Shown: one piece after another, positions 30,072 to 42,437 of the stretch | Layout of the letters: each line of letters opens with the position of its first letter | How positions within the stretch are numbered: position 1 is the stretch's first letter | NCBI GenBank assembly: GCA_946902875.1 | Contig: OX336338.1 | Span: forward strand, 8,919,971 to 8,983,970 | Reading direction: 5' to 3' | DNA: 64,000 bases | Source of the DNA: Nematopogon swammerdamellus | Taxonomy: Eukaryota; Arthropoda; Insecta; Lepidoptera; Adelidae | Notes under the pieces: generated by a model | The model's input: the letters and a program-made list of their open reading frames with translations, nothing else | What the model was told of the DNA's origin: nothing | Databases searched by the model: none | Translations under genes and position numbers: made by a program

Positions 30072-30955
30072 GAAACTGACACGGTTGGCTACATCACCTA
30101 CAACGTCCGTGATGTCAGCCCATAACACCGGGTGAACTAGGTGCCATGTCAGTGCTTCCCCCTTTGATCGTGCCGGCTACACTGAACTGGTCGGAAAACA
30201 CAAACTATACACATATAGCCGTTTAGACCGACGTTTCATTCAGTGCGGTGGTACCAACCCGGGCGGGTTAAACCCTACCACCAAGTAAGATTAGGAGGGA
30301 AGGGACCTACAGTTTTACGAGGAATCCGAACCTCGGTCAGCCTCCAACGGTCAGCGGTCACCCATCCAAGTACTGACCGCACCCAGCGTTGCTTAACATT
30401 CAATAGCGACATTTGACTGTCTGCACCACTGAGCTATCGAGGCTGTCATGCCACTTTGAATGACATTTTAAGACGAGCCTTCAGATCGGTCAATCCATTT
30501 GCCATGTGCCATCCATTTTGGAGCCAACTCTGAGCAGGGATGACGGCAAGCGCCCAGACGGGATGACCTTAGTTCCATGGTCTCAAGGATAGGCTCTCGT
30601 CTGGGACGCGACGTGTGTTGACACCCTCGCTAATTCGTACGTGGAGTCGACAGCGCGTCGTGCTGCGTCCGCTGCTGAGTTGGCTGCCGTGAATAAACAT
30701 AACAAATACAGGCAAATAAAAATTCAAAATTATATATTTACAGCTTTCGCAGTTGAAACAATGGGGCCCTGGTGTGCCGAGGCAAAAATTTTAGTGAGAG
30801 AATTGGGAGAACTTTTGCGGGAAATTTCAGGAGATAGCCGTGCCGGTTCCTACCTCACACAAAGAATCGGCCTTGCCATTGTGAGGGGGAACTCGGCCAG
30901 TGTCATGGGCACCTTTCCGACAGCGGCAGCGATGGACGAGATTTTTTACTTTTAG
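29591..30955 (+). pseudogene. Retroelement polyprotein C-terminus, cut by a SINE
   Basis: Plus-strand reading frame from ASVYGVSDLVLNMLP through CGAQVEVDGRHGLSC to GRIPRH at 30039. After the SINE (30041-30444) it resumes as [13 protein letters not shown], then [55 protein letters not shown] and a stop at 30955. Frame changes or a stop (after WSQG) occur in the second half. I know this tail from reverse-transcriptase-bearing repeats in insects and molluscs but cannot name the clade with certainty. An AATAAA at about 31105 may be the original end. Confidence 0.7.
30041..30444 (-). repeat. SINE-1, full length with 29-T tail
   Basis: Tail (T29 on plus) at 30041, 5S-like block at 30354-30397, tRNA-like head at the right end. 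Flanked by GTCAT (30036-30040, 30445-30449). It sits inside a retroelement ORF. Confidence 0.85.
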
Positions 30956-31141
30956 TTGCTGTCGGCAAGGTGCCAATTTAGGTAATTTTAGTTTTTATGA
31001 TGTTGTTTGTTTTAAGTTTAGGTAATTTTAATTTAGGTAGTTTTAGTTTATATTTGTAGTTGTTATATGTTTTAAGTCGTCATGCTATGTATTATTCACA
31101 TTAATAAAGTTAGACACGACTTTCATACATTCGGATATGAT

Positions 31142-31187
31142 ATTCCTCCTCGCTCTCTACGCTGCAGCGTAGAGAGCGAGGAGGAAT
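31142..31187. repeat. Perfect 46-bp palindrome, no loop
   Basis: ATTCCTCCTCGCTCTCTACG followed by CTG and the exact reverse complement; centre CTGCAG. Confidence 0.9.
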
Positions 31188-32179
31188 GACTCCCAAAAGA
31201 CGATTTCACACTCTCAGCGAAAATGGGGGGCTATACTGAAGCGATCGAAAAAACATTTTCAATGTTAAAAACATAATATAAAATAAAACATAAATACTCA
31301 GAGCTGCGCGGGAACTTACTTAGCGGTCCCCCAACTCGTTTTTTTTTTATTTTAAAGGGTCGGGGTTTTTTTTTATTTGTAATTAAACTTTTATTAAATC
31401 GGTCCACTTTTTTATATAATTAATTGTTTTATTACCTAATTACTTGATTATTATTTGATTACAAACATACCTAACAACCATCCCGATTAAACCAGCTTTC
31501 TAAAAAAAAACCGCATTCAAATGATACACACATTCACACGTCATACTCCCATACACACACACGTTAAACTTATATATAACACCCCTCTATTTTCGTCGGG
31601 GGTTAAAAAGAAAGTTATGCTGCCGCACTGCAGCCTGTATATAAATAAGCTGTACCGTGTAGAGTTTACCACAAATGTCTTAGTGGGTGGGTCAGACAAG
31701 GCTGAGTTGAAGCATGGCATGGCGCCTCTCTGAGCGTGGGTTAGCGAAAACATGTGTTTTTGGCTCTGCCGACTGAACCATTGGTCCGTCGGCACATCCA
31801 CGCATATCGGTTTACATAAAAAAACATTATTAGTTGAAACACAAACTGATGTTGAAAAAGTCCAAAAAAGTTTATAGAATGTCATAGGTATTTCTCCGAA
31901 ACTATACAGTAAGACTTCATGTAATTATTTAGCTATTAGTTATTTATTAGGTTAATTTTATTTAATTCGGTTTAATCAATTACTGACGTTATATTTTATA
32001 AAATACTAGAGAAAATAAAAGTCAAATTTATTACTTAGATTGTATAGATAGAGATGTAAAATACAGGTTTTAGATTTTTTTTAAATATACTAAATTTGAT
32101 AGGTGTATGTATGTATGTTTGTATGTTTGTATGTATGTATGTTTGTCCACGCATTTCTTCGAAACTATTATTCGGATTG
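31188..32179. other. Repeat remnants, no gene
   Basis: 31310-31590 belongs to the GGTCGGGGTTTTT repeat also at 1905-2640. A GTATGTATGTTT microsatellite lies at 32104-32145. Otherwise unique. Confidence 0.5.
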
Positions 32180-32397
32180 CTACCTACATAACCTACAACA
32201 TCCGTGATGTCAGCCCATAACACCGGGTGAACTAGGTGGCATGTCAGTGCTTCCCTTCGGTCGTGCCGGCTACACTGAACTGGACGGAAAACTATTTACA
32301 TAGCCGTTTCGACCGACGTTTCATTCAGTGCGGTGGTACCAACCCGGGTGGGTTGGTACAACTCTACCACCTAGTAAGTTAAGAAGGGAAGGGACTT
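32180..32397 (-). repeat. SINE-1 fragment
   Basis: 3' half only (CCGTGATGTCAGCCCATAAC to CACCTAGTAAG); head missing. Confidence 0.75.
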
Positions 32398-32585
32398 ACT
32401 TTACTACAACTTAGTTAGGGAACAGTGCATGTTTCATCAAAATCAGGTCAGTGGTTTTAATTTAAAGATATGGACTGTTAAGTGTGTCAAATGGGCGAAA
32501 AATAATACCACGACAACCGATTTCTGTGATTATAATTTTTTTTATTGTTTGTTATATTACTAAAAAGAGCGAAATAAATAAAAAG

Positions 32586-32680
32586 GTGGTTCCGTATCGC
32601 TGAAGGCCGGGAGGACTGGAGGAAAATTGGATAGGCTATGTCCAGCAGTGGACGCTTACACGCTGAATGACTGACTGTTT
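32586..32680 (+). pseudogene. RTE-like 3' end with GACT tail
   Basis: GGCCGGGAGGACTGGAGGAA, then GTCCAGCAGTGGACGCTTAC and a GAATGACTGACTG tail, as at 20905. Confidence 0.65.
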
Positions 32681-32982
32681 TAAAAAACATTAAACCGACT
32701 TCAAAAAAACAATTAGGTACCTACTTAGAACTAAAAAAAAAAAGAAAATTGATAGATGAAGTTTTCTGCTTCTGTCCTTTTCTACCGCCACCGCCTTCAA
32801 CTCAATTATTTAATATTTTATTTTTTTTAGTTCTAACTAGTTGTTTTTTTATGCTGTTGTCTTTGCTTGCAGGCTGTAAAAAAATTCGTCCATGTGTCAA
32901 AACTTGCGTTTTCGCCGGCATGACTTTTCTTGCAAATATCTCCGTATCCCATTCATTTCTAAACTGCATACCTGCATACTTT

Positions 32983-33222
32983 TTAGGGATCCGTATCCGT
33001 CGTATGGGACCCTATTGGACCCTATGGGACGGCCTACGCCGTCTATCTGTCTGTCCGTCTGTCTGTCTGAGGGCTGTATCTCTTGAACCGTAATTTTAGT
33101 TTCTTGCTACTGGCTAAGTAGCAAGAAACTAAAAAGTGTATGCGCGCCATCTACCGAAAACAGTACGACATGGCGATACGGAACCCTCGGTGCGCGAGTT
33201 CGACTCGCGCGCGGCGGTTTTT
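32983..33222 (-). repeat. Dispersed repeat R, minus strand
   Basis: Ends GGATCCGTATCC and ACGGAACCCTCGGTGCGCGA. It includes a hairpin GTTTCTTGCTACT / AGTAGCAAGAAAC at 33099-33131. Confidence 0.7.
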
Positions 33223-33228
33223 CCCTTA

Positions 33229-33360
33229 CATTTTTAGGTTTCCGTATCCCAGACGGAAGCCTATTACTAAGACTCCGTCGTCCGTCCGTCCGTCCGTCTG
33301 TCCGAGGGCTGTTGCAAATTGCAAGTTGCAAATCACCCCATTCTACGGCCCTTGAACCGT
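33229..33360 (-). repeat. Dispersed repeat R, second partial copy
   Basis: TTTCCGTATCC, GGAAGCCTATTACTAAG and a CCGTCCGTCCGTCC tract, directly after the previous copy. Confidence 0.65.
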
Positions 33361-34031
33361 ATTTCCGCTTACTTTGTGGTCTTTCAACGTCCGTATCAGT
33401 ATACCAACAATCAGCATCTATATCGCGGCCACTTCAACGTGAATCGTTCATTATTTATTTACACAACGATCAACATCAGCATCACTCAACAATAAAGTGA
33501 ACTCGTGTCACAAATAGTCACAATGTAAAACAAAGAGGTCGGAATGGTCGTTGGAATATTTATAAATACTGGAGCTTTGTTTATCCCGTATTTTATTTTC
33601 GTATTAGTTACGGGTATTATCATAGCCTGAAAAAACGGGGTAAACCGTAAAATACGGAGCACCTGGATCTGAATCCTAGATCTATTCCAACCTTTTCCCT
33701 CGAAGACCAACCTGGCAGTTGTGCTCTCCTGATGTCATATCGTCTTGTTTTATACGTAAAAAAATCATGTTAAATAAAACTTACTATTTTATTCATTTCT
33801 ATGAGTTTTACAGTATTGAAAATGTTCATAGGGTACTTAACTTTTTCCAGTGTCAATAATTTTTCCTCCTTTTCGAATGACTTGTAGGACCTACGAATAA
33901 GGTTATGATAGGGCAGATTGGAATTGTTTCCTGCAATTCTAGCTATCGATACTAAATATACTGGGAGTCAACATATAGAAAGACAGACACAAATTGTGCA
34001 TAGACTTGATTACTGTTACACTTTCTCGAAC
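33361..34031. other. No gene seen
   Basis: Unique-looking sequence; small ORFs only. Confidence 0.45.
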
Positions 34032-34617
34032 AAGTAAGTCACTAAGGAAGGGCGAAGCCAAAAGTCGAGCTACGTTCACGTGAATGATATGCTTCCTCGA
34101 ATAAAATAGGTAAGTAGATTACTAAGGGCGAGGCCGAAGATAAACGATATTACCTATACTCTCTCGAAGAATGGAAGGGCAAGCAAGGCCAAATGCATAG
34201 CTGCGTTCAGGCAAACGATGTTTTCTCGAAAAGTATAATTTCTTCGAGTAACCATGTTTATTGTTTACTAGCTTTTGCCCGCGGCTTCGCTCGCGTGAAA
34301 TTCGTATTTACAAAGAAGAAAGTTTGTATAATTTCATCCATATGTAGATAAATTGACATACGCTTGGCTTGGATACGTCGAAAATTCCACCAGCTCTAAT
34401 TCAAAGCGAAGACGATCTGATATTATGTCGTTTACGTGAAAGGTGCTCAGCCTTCGGCCTCGCTGTTAGAGACTTACTTATTACTTACTTACATAGCTTA
34501 CTTTCATTAAGAAAGTATACTTACCTATCGTTTATCTGAAAGCAGCTCCGTCTAGCTCGATCTTAGCCTCCTTTTCAAACTCGAATTTCACAATAGCGAA
34601 ACCGCGGGCAAATACAT
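34032..34617. mobile_element. Foldback family pieces (CCGCGGGCAAAAG ends)
   Basis: 34032-34230 contains degraded GGGCGAGGCCGAAG units. 34268-34617 is a small element with inverted ends (CTTTTGCCCGCGGCTTCGCT and, diverged, GCGAAACCGCGGGCAAA). Confidence 0.6.
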
Positions 34618-34872
34618 CACGCTGTATTCCGACAATCGGGGTTGGCAGAGTAATCGGTGGTGCGCTGCAACCACTCATCGCGTATCACGTTTAGTAAAAT
34701 ATTACGCCAAGATATCCTATCAGGCAGCAAGTAAGGCAAATAACAGTTAACTACCGTCTGCATGACGTGGAAGGATCGTGCCCAGGTGAGATATGGCCAC
34801 CCCATCGCCTTTTAGCAGTTCACCTTGCCCTTATGCCTAGTCGCCTTTTACGGCGTGCAGTGGGTATATTCT
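34618..34872 (-). repeat. Dispersed repeat D, minus strand
   Basis: Matches 61690-62010 in reverse: CCGACAATCGGGGTTGGCAG and GTCGCCTTTTACGGC. Pieces recur at 42911, 43076, 46085 and 46862. Confidence 0.6.
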
Positions 34873-35732
34873 TTTTAAATACCAGAGCACACACAGATGT
34901 TTGTTAGTACCAAAATGTTGTATGTAATAAATAATAAATTAATAATGAATGACTAATAATGAATGATGGATGATGTTTTTTATATCCCAGACGCAGCGAT
35001 TAGTTCAAATGTAAGTAAGTACCTACGACCGAGTACCGATTTCGGCGAACAAAGCAATGCGTGTGTGTTTGTTTATTTATACGAATCGGATTACTCCTCG
35101 GCGACAGGATGTTACGACTTGCGTTGCTAAATCGTGGTACCTAATTAGTTCCCATATAATCTCTCGCTGAAATCATCTCACATTCTACTTCTAGCTATAG
35201 CAACTCACTCGATTTAGTTTTATATGTACTATGCGATGTGGAACAGGGTTGCCATGTGTCCACGTTTACCGTGGGCAGTCCATGTTCCTTGTTTTTAATT
35301 TTGGCGCGCACACTCAAGCGATTGTTAAATTATTCAAAATTAAAAAAATGAATAAAAGGTAAATACTATGCCCATAATGTATTTATCCTGTATTTATTAT
35401 CCTGCCTTTATCCTTACTGCCTCCATATTGGTTAATTTATTCAAATTTCCCTTTGATTTTTCGAAACAATCAAACCCGAAATATGTAAGGATGAAAAATG
35501 TATTAATCCTTTTATTTATCTCGGCGACCTGGCAACCCTGAGTGGCCACGCACGCACGCACGGCGCTCCACGCTCCACGCTCCACGCTCTACTATTATCC
35601 ACGGACTTATCCACATGTTTAGAGAATGTATCCGTAAACTACATATTTTAAAAAGAATAGTAGGGTAATACAATTTAATTCTACATAATATTTATGTAGG
35701 TAATGATATTTTTGAAACTTTTATTCGGTTGG
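34873..35732. other. No gene seen
   Basis: A CGCACGCA and CTCCACG microsatellite at 35548-35590. The rest is unremarkable. Confidence 0.45.
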
Positions 35733-36170
35733 TTTTTTTTTATGTAATCCGGTATGGGTGGCTGAGTCGGAGGGGCCAAAGCGCATGCTCCGACCAGCCA
35801 ATATCACCTCCGAGAAGGTAGGTGCCATACCTACCTACCTACATAGGAGACTTCCCTGGATTGCTGGCTCTGCATTGGAGGAGAGCACGACCGAGGCTGC
35901 TATGCGGCCATCTTACATCCAGTATGGTGGTACCAACCCAGTCGGCTACAATTTGAGCCTACCACCTAGTAAGGGGCAAGGGAAGGGTCCTACGGTCCTA
36001 CAGTTTTGCACCGGTTCCGAACGGTGAAGCAACAGGTGTAGGTATGTTCTTAAATTTTTTCGTCAGAAAAAACTCACGCCGACGACGCCACGGTACACGC
36101 CGACCGGATTCGAACCGCGGACCTCTCGCATGAGAAGCCGATGCCCAAACCACTCGGCCACCCGCCGCTT
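35733..36170 (-). repeat. SINE-2, tRNA-Ser/Leu-like head
   Basis: On the minus strand it begins GGGTGGCCGAGTGGTTTGGG (A box), followed by GGTTCGAATCC (B box), a body with CGGAGGTGATATTGGCTGGT and an A-tail (T tract at 35733). Its centre shares ACCAACCC-CCTACCACCTAGTAAG with SINE-1, so the two families share a core. Confidence 0.75.
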
Positions 36171-36264
36171 ATATTATATTATATAGAGTTGCCTCTTTTA
36201 AAGCTTTTTTTTATTTATTTAGGACACAGTTTAGCATTACGATAGGTGATCATGATCAGTGTTA

Positions 36265-36641
36265 CAGCCTCGGTAGCACAGTGGTACGGTCGGTCGACTG
36301 TTTTTAAGCAACGCTTAGCGCGGTCAGTACACTTGGATAGGTGACCGCTCGCCCGTTGGAGGCTGACCGCGGTTCGGATTCCACGTAAAACTGTAGGGCC
36401 CTTCCCTTTTTACCTTACTAGGTGGTAGGGTTTATCCCGCCCGGGATTATACCACCGCACTGAATGAAACGTCTGTCGAAACGGCTATGTAAATAATTCG
36501 TGTTTTATGTCCAGTTCAGTGTAGCCGACATGAAATGAAGGGAACCAATGACATGGCACCTAGTTCACCCGGTGTTATGGGCTGACATCACATTATGTTT
36601 TCGGTGATGAAGCCAACCGTGTCTGTTTCCAAAAAATAAAA
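36265..36641 (+). repeat. SINE-1, near full length
   Basis: CAGCCTCGGTAGCACAGTGG head, 5S-like block 36304-36348, B box CGGTTCGGATTCC, body and short A-rich tail. Confidence 0.85.
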
Positions 36642-37374
36642 AAGTGTGAGTGTATACTGTGTGCTGTGAAGGTGTGTGAGGCCCGTATGTGAGGGTGTGG
36701 GTGTGTGTATGTGTGTGTGGGGGTAGTTGCATAAAACATAAAAGTATATAGTACGTAATACGAATCCGAGACTCTCGTAAGCCCTGCTGAAAATCAAATC
36801 ATTCCACATTCCACCAACCAACTCCAAGGTCCCGGACGTAGTCAGTTTTATCAATCTCAGTACCTACCTACATAGTTACCTACCATTCAAGGAATATTAT
36901 GTAAATTGAATTTGTGCTTTGCGCTCGGCTTTGTCTTGTACAAGTTATGCTTTGACACTTGGCAATATTTACAGAAATCGAGGTCGGAATTGAACGCAGT
37001 CCGAAAAAGTCCGCAGTCAAAAAAATTATATTAATGTATGTACAAAAATAATTGTGTTTTGGAAAACCACGAAACGCCTAAATGAAAACTACAGCAATGG
37101 TTTGGCTGACAGGCATTCGTGTAGTTGAAATATACAAAAATATATTTTTTATATGACATAACTACAACAATTTTCTGATTTTTCCTTACTTGTGCTGTGA
37201 GACCTTGCTTCTTAACAAATGTCATGATTCTAAGTTAAGGGGAAATACCCTATAGGTTTTGATTTGATTTGAGTGAGTCTGCCAGTATGAAATCTGACAT
37301 AGATGGCCGTATCTTTTGATTGCGTTGATTTAGAAGCTTCTATTTTCTACATCTTAAAAAAACATAATACAAAT
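36642..37374. other. No gene; GT-rich microsatellite
   Basis: Imperfect (GT)n near 36690-36725; otherwise unique AT-rich DNA. Confidence 0.5.
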
Positions 37375-37760
37375 ATACAGTGTGATGGTACGGAACCCTC
37401 GGTGCGCATGTCCAACTCTTACTTGGCGGCTTTTTTTCTTATTTGAAGTTTTACTTTAGAGTTTGCACTATAATCACACCGTGTTTGACGCTTTTATGTA
37501 TTGCCGTTTTTAAGATAGAGATAAAACCAAAATAATAAAAATTTTTTTTTCATATTTTTAGTACTTACCTACCTGTATGTCCACCATTATAGCACATACC
37601 TATTCTGTAAAAATTACGGTTCAAAGAGACAGTTACAGATGAGATACTTTATAGCCCTCGGATGGACAGAAAGATGGACAGAAGAAATACAAAGGCTTAG
37701 TAATAAAAAAATTGGTTTCCGTCTTGGTTTCCGTACGGATGCGGAAACCTAAAAAAAAAA
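37375..37760. repeat. Two fragments of repeat R
   Basis: GGTACGGAACCCTCGGTGCG (minus-strand part) at 37387 and GGCTTAGTAAT...CCGTACGGATGCGGAAACC (plus) at 37690-37755. Confidence 0.55.
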
Positions 37761-38074
37761 CATGTTGTGTTTTTCGCAACTTGTCAAAGGAAGTCATCTG
37801 TATGATATGATATGGACATCAATGAGAATACATAATACGTCATTGATGTTGTTGTGTGTTCTTTATGGCGAAATCTGAATCTGAATCTGAATCTGAATCT
37901 GATGGATATGATATAATCAATCAATAGGTAATAATAATAAATCTGTCAGGTATAGTCATGGAGTAAGTTACTTTGTTTTATTATGAGATACTGAGTTGTA
38001 GACTCTATGATACTATGATACTAAAACGAAATTGACGATTTTTAGAAATCTTTTCTGTATTGTATGTATGTATG
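37761..38074. other. No gene; (CTGAAT)n
   Basis: Five CTGAAT units at 37874-37903. Nothing else. Confidence 0.5.
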
Positions 38075-38310
38075 TTCCTCCATAACTCTTAAACCGATCA
38101 TCGGAATTCGATGAAACTTAGTACAAGCACATTTTACTATACGGGACACAGGATAGGCTAAATAACATCAGTTTCGGTTACGCTAAGATGTGGCTCTCAT
38201 ACAAACCGAATTGTTCCGCGCGCCGAAATAAAGATGCGGTAGCGGACTTACTTACTTTCTTCTTTTTAAATACGAATTTCACGCGAGCGAAGCCGCGGGC
38301 AAAAGCTAGT
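38075..38310 (-). mobile_element. Fragment of CCGCGGGCAAAAG-ended element
   Basis: Right end GCGAAGCCGCGGGCAAAAG at 38287. 38080-38228 is the inverse of 5535-5697. Confidence 0.6.
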
Positions 38311-38369
38311 AATATGTGGTAAGTAATATGATAAATGAAGACAGTGCAGTAAAGTTGCCAGTAGGTTTC

Positions 38370-38761
38370 ATTTTTTTTTTTAATGGAAACTGACACGGTT
38401 GGCTACTTCACCTACAACATCCGTGATGTCAGCCCATAACACCTGGTGAACTAGGTGCCATGTCAGTGCTTCCCTTCGATCGTGCCGGTGACACTGAACT
38501 GGGACGGAAAACACAAACTATTTACATAGCCGTTTCGACCGACGTTTCATTCAGTGCAGTGGTGCCAACCCGGGCGGGTTTAACCCTACCACCGAGTAAG
38601 ATAGGAAGGGAAGGGACTTACAGTTTTACGTGGAATCCGAACCACGGTCAGCCTCCAACGATCGAGCGGTCACCCATCCAAGTACCTACTGACCGCGCCC
38701 AGCGTTGCTTAACAATCAATAGCAATAGTCGACTGTCTGCACCACTGAGCTATCGAGGTTG
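38370..38761 (-). repeat. SINE-1, full length
   Basis: Tail T tract at 38370, 5S-like block at 38666-38713 with a small insertion, tRNA-like head with TAGCTCAGTGGTGC at the right. A 107-codon plus-strand ORF here is incidental. Confidence 0.85.
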
Positions 38762-39585
38762 TATTCATTGTAGCTTTAGTTAATTTTAATTTGATGTGAA
38801 ATCATTTTAAAGTTATATATTTAAATGTAATTGTACATAAATTTTTTTAATGTAATAGTCATTGAATTTTTTTATGCAAAAAAAGGTAGACAGGTACTTA
38901 AAGACTTCATTATTTTTGTCATAATTGTTCACTAACATAGGTATTATGTTCTGTCTGATATAAATTAAGTCCATGCCGACCAAAGGCGGTAACAGTATAA
39001 AATGTATTCAATGCATGTAGGTATGGATGACAACAACCTATTATATATAATATTATAATGGTTTCGTTGATTTGATAGCGGGTGTTCTTTCGTGCGCCTC
39101 GCCCCCTCCGCCGCCCCCTCCGCCGCCAGCGACGAGACGCTTCGATCATCTTTATGTACCTAATACCTATCTAAACAATAATTCGGCGAAGTGCAGCTGC
39201 TAGTGCATTTACTTTGAAGAAATCCATTTGCCGACGCGAATAATGTATTATTGTTTTCGCTGTAATGTCGCTGTAATGTACTCGTGTAACCGAGGACGAT
39301 AAAATTCGTTAAATTGTTTTATGGAATGTTTTCGAATAGAACTGAACTGACGTTGTAGGTACCTACATGAACTAAACACCTATAATCTGAAAATTAGATC
39401 GGATTGTTTTTAAACGGTTTTATTTAGCTTGACTCCGTATATTTATTTGTTTGTTTGTTTGTTTGTTATTTATTTTGTCTCCACAAAATTATGCAGCTAG
39501 GTATATATAAGTAGACAGCTATCACTGTGCGTTCGGCTCCGCGTACATTTTAAATGCAAATTATGATATAAACGATCGCTTCTGA
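38762..39585. other. No gene seen
   Basis: CCCCCTCCGCCGCCCCCTCC at 39108 and (TTTG)n at 39449. No supported ORF. Confidence 0.45.
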
Positions 39586-41175
39586 CACCCTTCTGGATAG
39601 CTTTTATCCGCTGTCGTCTTCGTTTCCGAAGCCGAAGTCCGAGCTGCGCTCACGTAAACGATATATTCTCTCAAAGAAAGTAAGTAGGTATGAGGGCGGG
39701 ACCGAATGCCGAGCTGCGTAAGGAAAAATCAAGCTGATTCATACAGTCATACACGTCCATGGAAAGGTCATAGCAAACAAAAAGAAGGCGAATTTAGAGC
39801 TGACTTAAATATTATGTAAGATGACAATAAAATACTTCAAAAAGTAATATTCCTTATAAATAAATAAAAGTGAAACCCATTCACGCTCAGGTATTTAACC
39901 AAATACTAGGACACACAAAACCAGACTGTCAGAAATATTTTATATAAGAGGATCACACATAGGTACATATTTACAATACAAGATTATTGAATTATCAAAT
40001 TAAAAACAAAACAACAAACAATGCCGAGCTGCGTTGGTCAACGATAAACATTCTTTAGCCCTCGGGTTTCTTCGATAGAACCACTGAATTGAGAACTAGG
40101 CTCTAGTACTCTAGTTCTCAATTCAGTGGATAGAACTAACATTTACTTATTTTCAACCGACTTCAAAAGGAGGAGGTTTTCAATTCGACTGTATGTTTTT
40201 TTTTTGTATGTTTGTTACGCGATTACTCCGTCAATTGTGGGCCTTTTTTTTGTTTGGTAGGTCATACTTCAGAGGTGGTACCATATAAATTTTATCGAAA
40301 TTGATTCAGTGGTTTTTGAAAAATCTACAAAACACTATGGTTTGTGGTTACCTTCAGCAAAACTTTCATGTGGACTTTTTCAGCAATAAAAACACAAGCA
40401 AGTCGATACCTCAGCCTCAGCACTATAAGTAGGTACTGCAACACGCTCAAAATTTTGCAGTTTGTTGACACATGGCGAATAATTCTGTACCACTTCAACC
40501 AATTTCGATTCGATTTCGATTTATTCGATATCGATTTCGATTATTCTTTTTTATGTAATATTACTAAAAAGAATGAAATAAAAACTGTTTTAAAAAACAT
40601 AAAACCGACTTAAAAAAAAACCAAGAACTAAAAAGTATTAAATAATATTTTTAAATTTTCTCTGTCATTGTATTGAAATTTTTAGTTACAGTTTTTTTCT
40701 GTAAGTCGGTTTTATGTTTTTTAAAACAGTTTTTCATCGAGAAGGTTTATTGTTTACTAAAACGTATCTCGGCCTTCGGCCTCGCTCTTAGTTTTTTTTT
40801 TTTTTATCGAAACTGACATGTTTGTCTACATCACCTACATACAACATCCGTGATGTCAGCCTATAACACCGGATGAACTAGGTGCCATGTCAGTGATTCC
40901 CTTCATTTAATTTCATTAGTTACTTTATTTGAGAAATTATATTGTTTAGCTATACGCAGCTCCGCCTTCGGCGGCGTCGCCATTTGTTAAATTTCTTCGT
41001 GAAGAATAACGTTTAACTGAACGGAGCTCAGCCACAGATTACTTAATAATTCGGTTGGTTCGGCCTCGCACTTAGTTACTTACTTTCTTCGAGATGGTTT
41101 ATTATTTATCTAAACGGAGCTCGGCCTTCGGTCTCGCCCTTAGTTAGGTATTTACTTTCTTCTATTCGAATACCT
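39586..41175. repeat. Scattered foldback-family and GACTTCAAAA repeat pieces
   Basis: GCCGAGCTGCG-type units at 39630-39715, 40020-40050, 40740-40790 and 40965-41150. A hairpin CCACTGAATTGAGAACTAG / inverse at 40081-40130. AACCGACTTCAAAA at 40147 and its inverse at 40700 bracket 40147-40735. Confidence 0.5.
40792..40907 (-). repeat. SINE-1 3' fragment
   Basis: T tract, then GAAACTGACATGTTTGTCTA through GCCATGTCAGTG. Only the tail end of the SINE. Confidence 0.7.
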
Positions 41176-41527
41176 ACTTACATAAAATATACCCGATTGT
41201 ACAGACGATTTCTTCTTTCGATGACATGTACGAAAATGTAGCCAATAATGAGTTTTAAGTTGGTGACTGACATTCCCATAGTAGGTAGTTTAAATACGAT
41301 TCCACTCTACATCGTTTATCTTTAGTTTATGTTTTGGATTCAAAATGAGCTCTTCAGACTGGTAAATTCTACCAACTCTAAAAACCCCATTTCGTTTTTT
41401 TAGTCGCGCACGGAGGTTTCCTTATCTATCCTCAATTATCCGCCAATATTTTGTCTTTCGACATTGCAATGTATAAAAGCCTGTGGGGCCATCTATTATT
41501 CAATAGTGTGACTAATCGATTTTTCAG
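41176..41527. other. No gene seen
   Basis: Nothing recognised. Confidence 0.45.
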
Positions 41528-41735
41528 ACGTTTCTTGTAAGGGGGGCTACCCCCTTAATTTTTAACATTTTCTTATTTGTTGTTATATCCGCCATAGTAA
41601 CACATATTCTGTGAAAGTTTCAACGGGCTACCTATTACGGCTCAAGAGATACAGCCCTCGGACAGACGGACGGACGGACGGACGGACGGCGGAGGCTTAG
41701 TAATAGGCTTCCGTACGGATACGGAAACCTAAAAA
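41528..41735 (+). repeat. Dispersed repeat R, plus strand
   Basis: TTGTTGTTATATCCGCC, GAGATACAGCCCTCGGACAG, (GACG)n and CCGTACGGATACGGAAACCT. Confidence 0.75.
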
Positions 41736-42182
41736 TACTTTTAATCCGGTACAGATGATTGAAGGACGATCTACGTAATTCGGAATAGTTCGGACCGCTG
41801 CGCGTGCGATGCACCGGACAGAGTACACCTTACACGTGCCCTCCCCTCCCTCACGCCGCCTACTATGCGCATGCTGGCTTTGGCTTGGTGTCATTGAGCT
41901 GTCGGTGTTCGTGGCTGACTTATACCGCGAATTACTTACTCAATTTCTTTTAATTTCTGTTTGTGCCTTATAGTCTTTCATTGTGTCATCATCATCAATC
42001 ATCATCATTGTAGTTCCTGTCAACTGCCCGGACGAAGCAGAGGTCAAGCCGTCATCAATTTGGTAAGTAGGTTCTTAATACAGCATTTTCTCTTTTTAAT
42101 TTATTAAAAATCACCGATGGACAATATTTACTTGCAATACCGTTTCAACCAATAACATAGGTTTACACATGAATTTCGTTGT
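41736..42182. other. No gene seen
   Basis: Unique-looking, moderately GC-rich at 41780-41880. No convincing ORF. Confidence 0.4.
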
Positions 42183-42270
42183 TCCCTTCGGCACGACCGA
42201 AGGGAAGCACTGACGTGGCACCAAGTTCACCCGGTGTTATGGACCAACCGTGTCAGTTGCAATAAAAAAA
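42183..42270 (+). repeat. SINE-1 3' fragment
   Basis: GGCACGACCGAAGGGAAGCA to an A tail, with an internal deletion between GTTATGG and ACCAACCGTG. Confidence 0.7.
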
Positions 42271-42437
42271 AGTTATTTAAGTAAATACAATTCAGCTATA
42301 CTTCCTTCCAGAACCTATTTAGGGGTTTGTAGCAAGTGATGCTGGCAGGCACCCTTATAAAATGTGCCTGCGTCTGTTCATCCATCCGTGTCCATCCACT
42401 TTTTAGTTCCGTACGTTATTCATTACGGCAGAACGCG

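Noticed and set aside
38460..38783. 107-codon plus-strand ORF
   Set aside because: Entirely within SINE-1; frames of other SINE copies do not match it.
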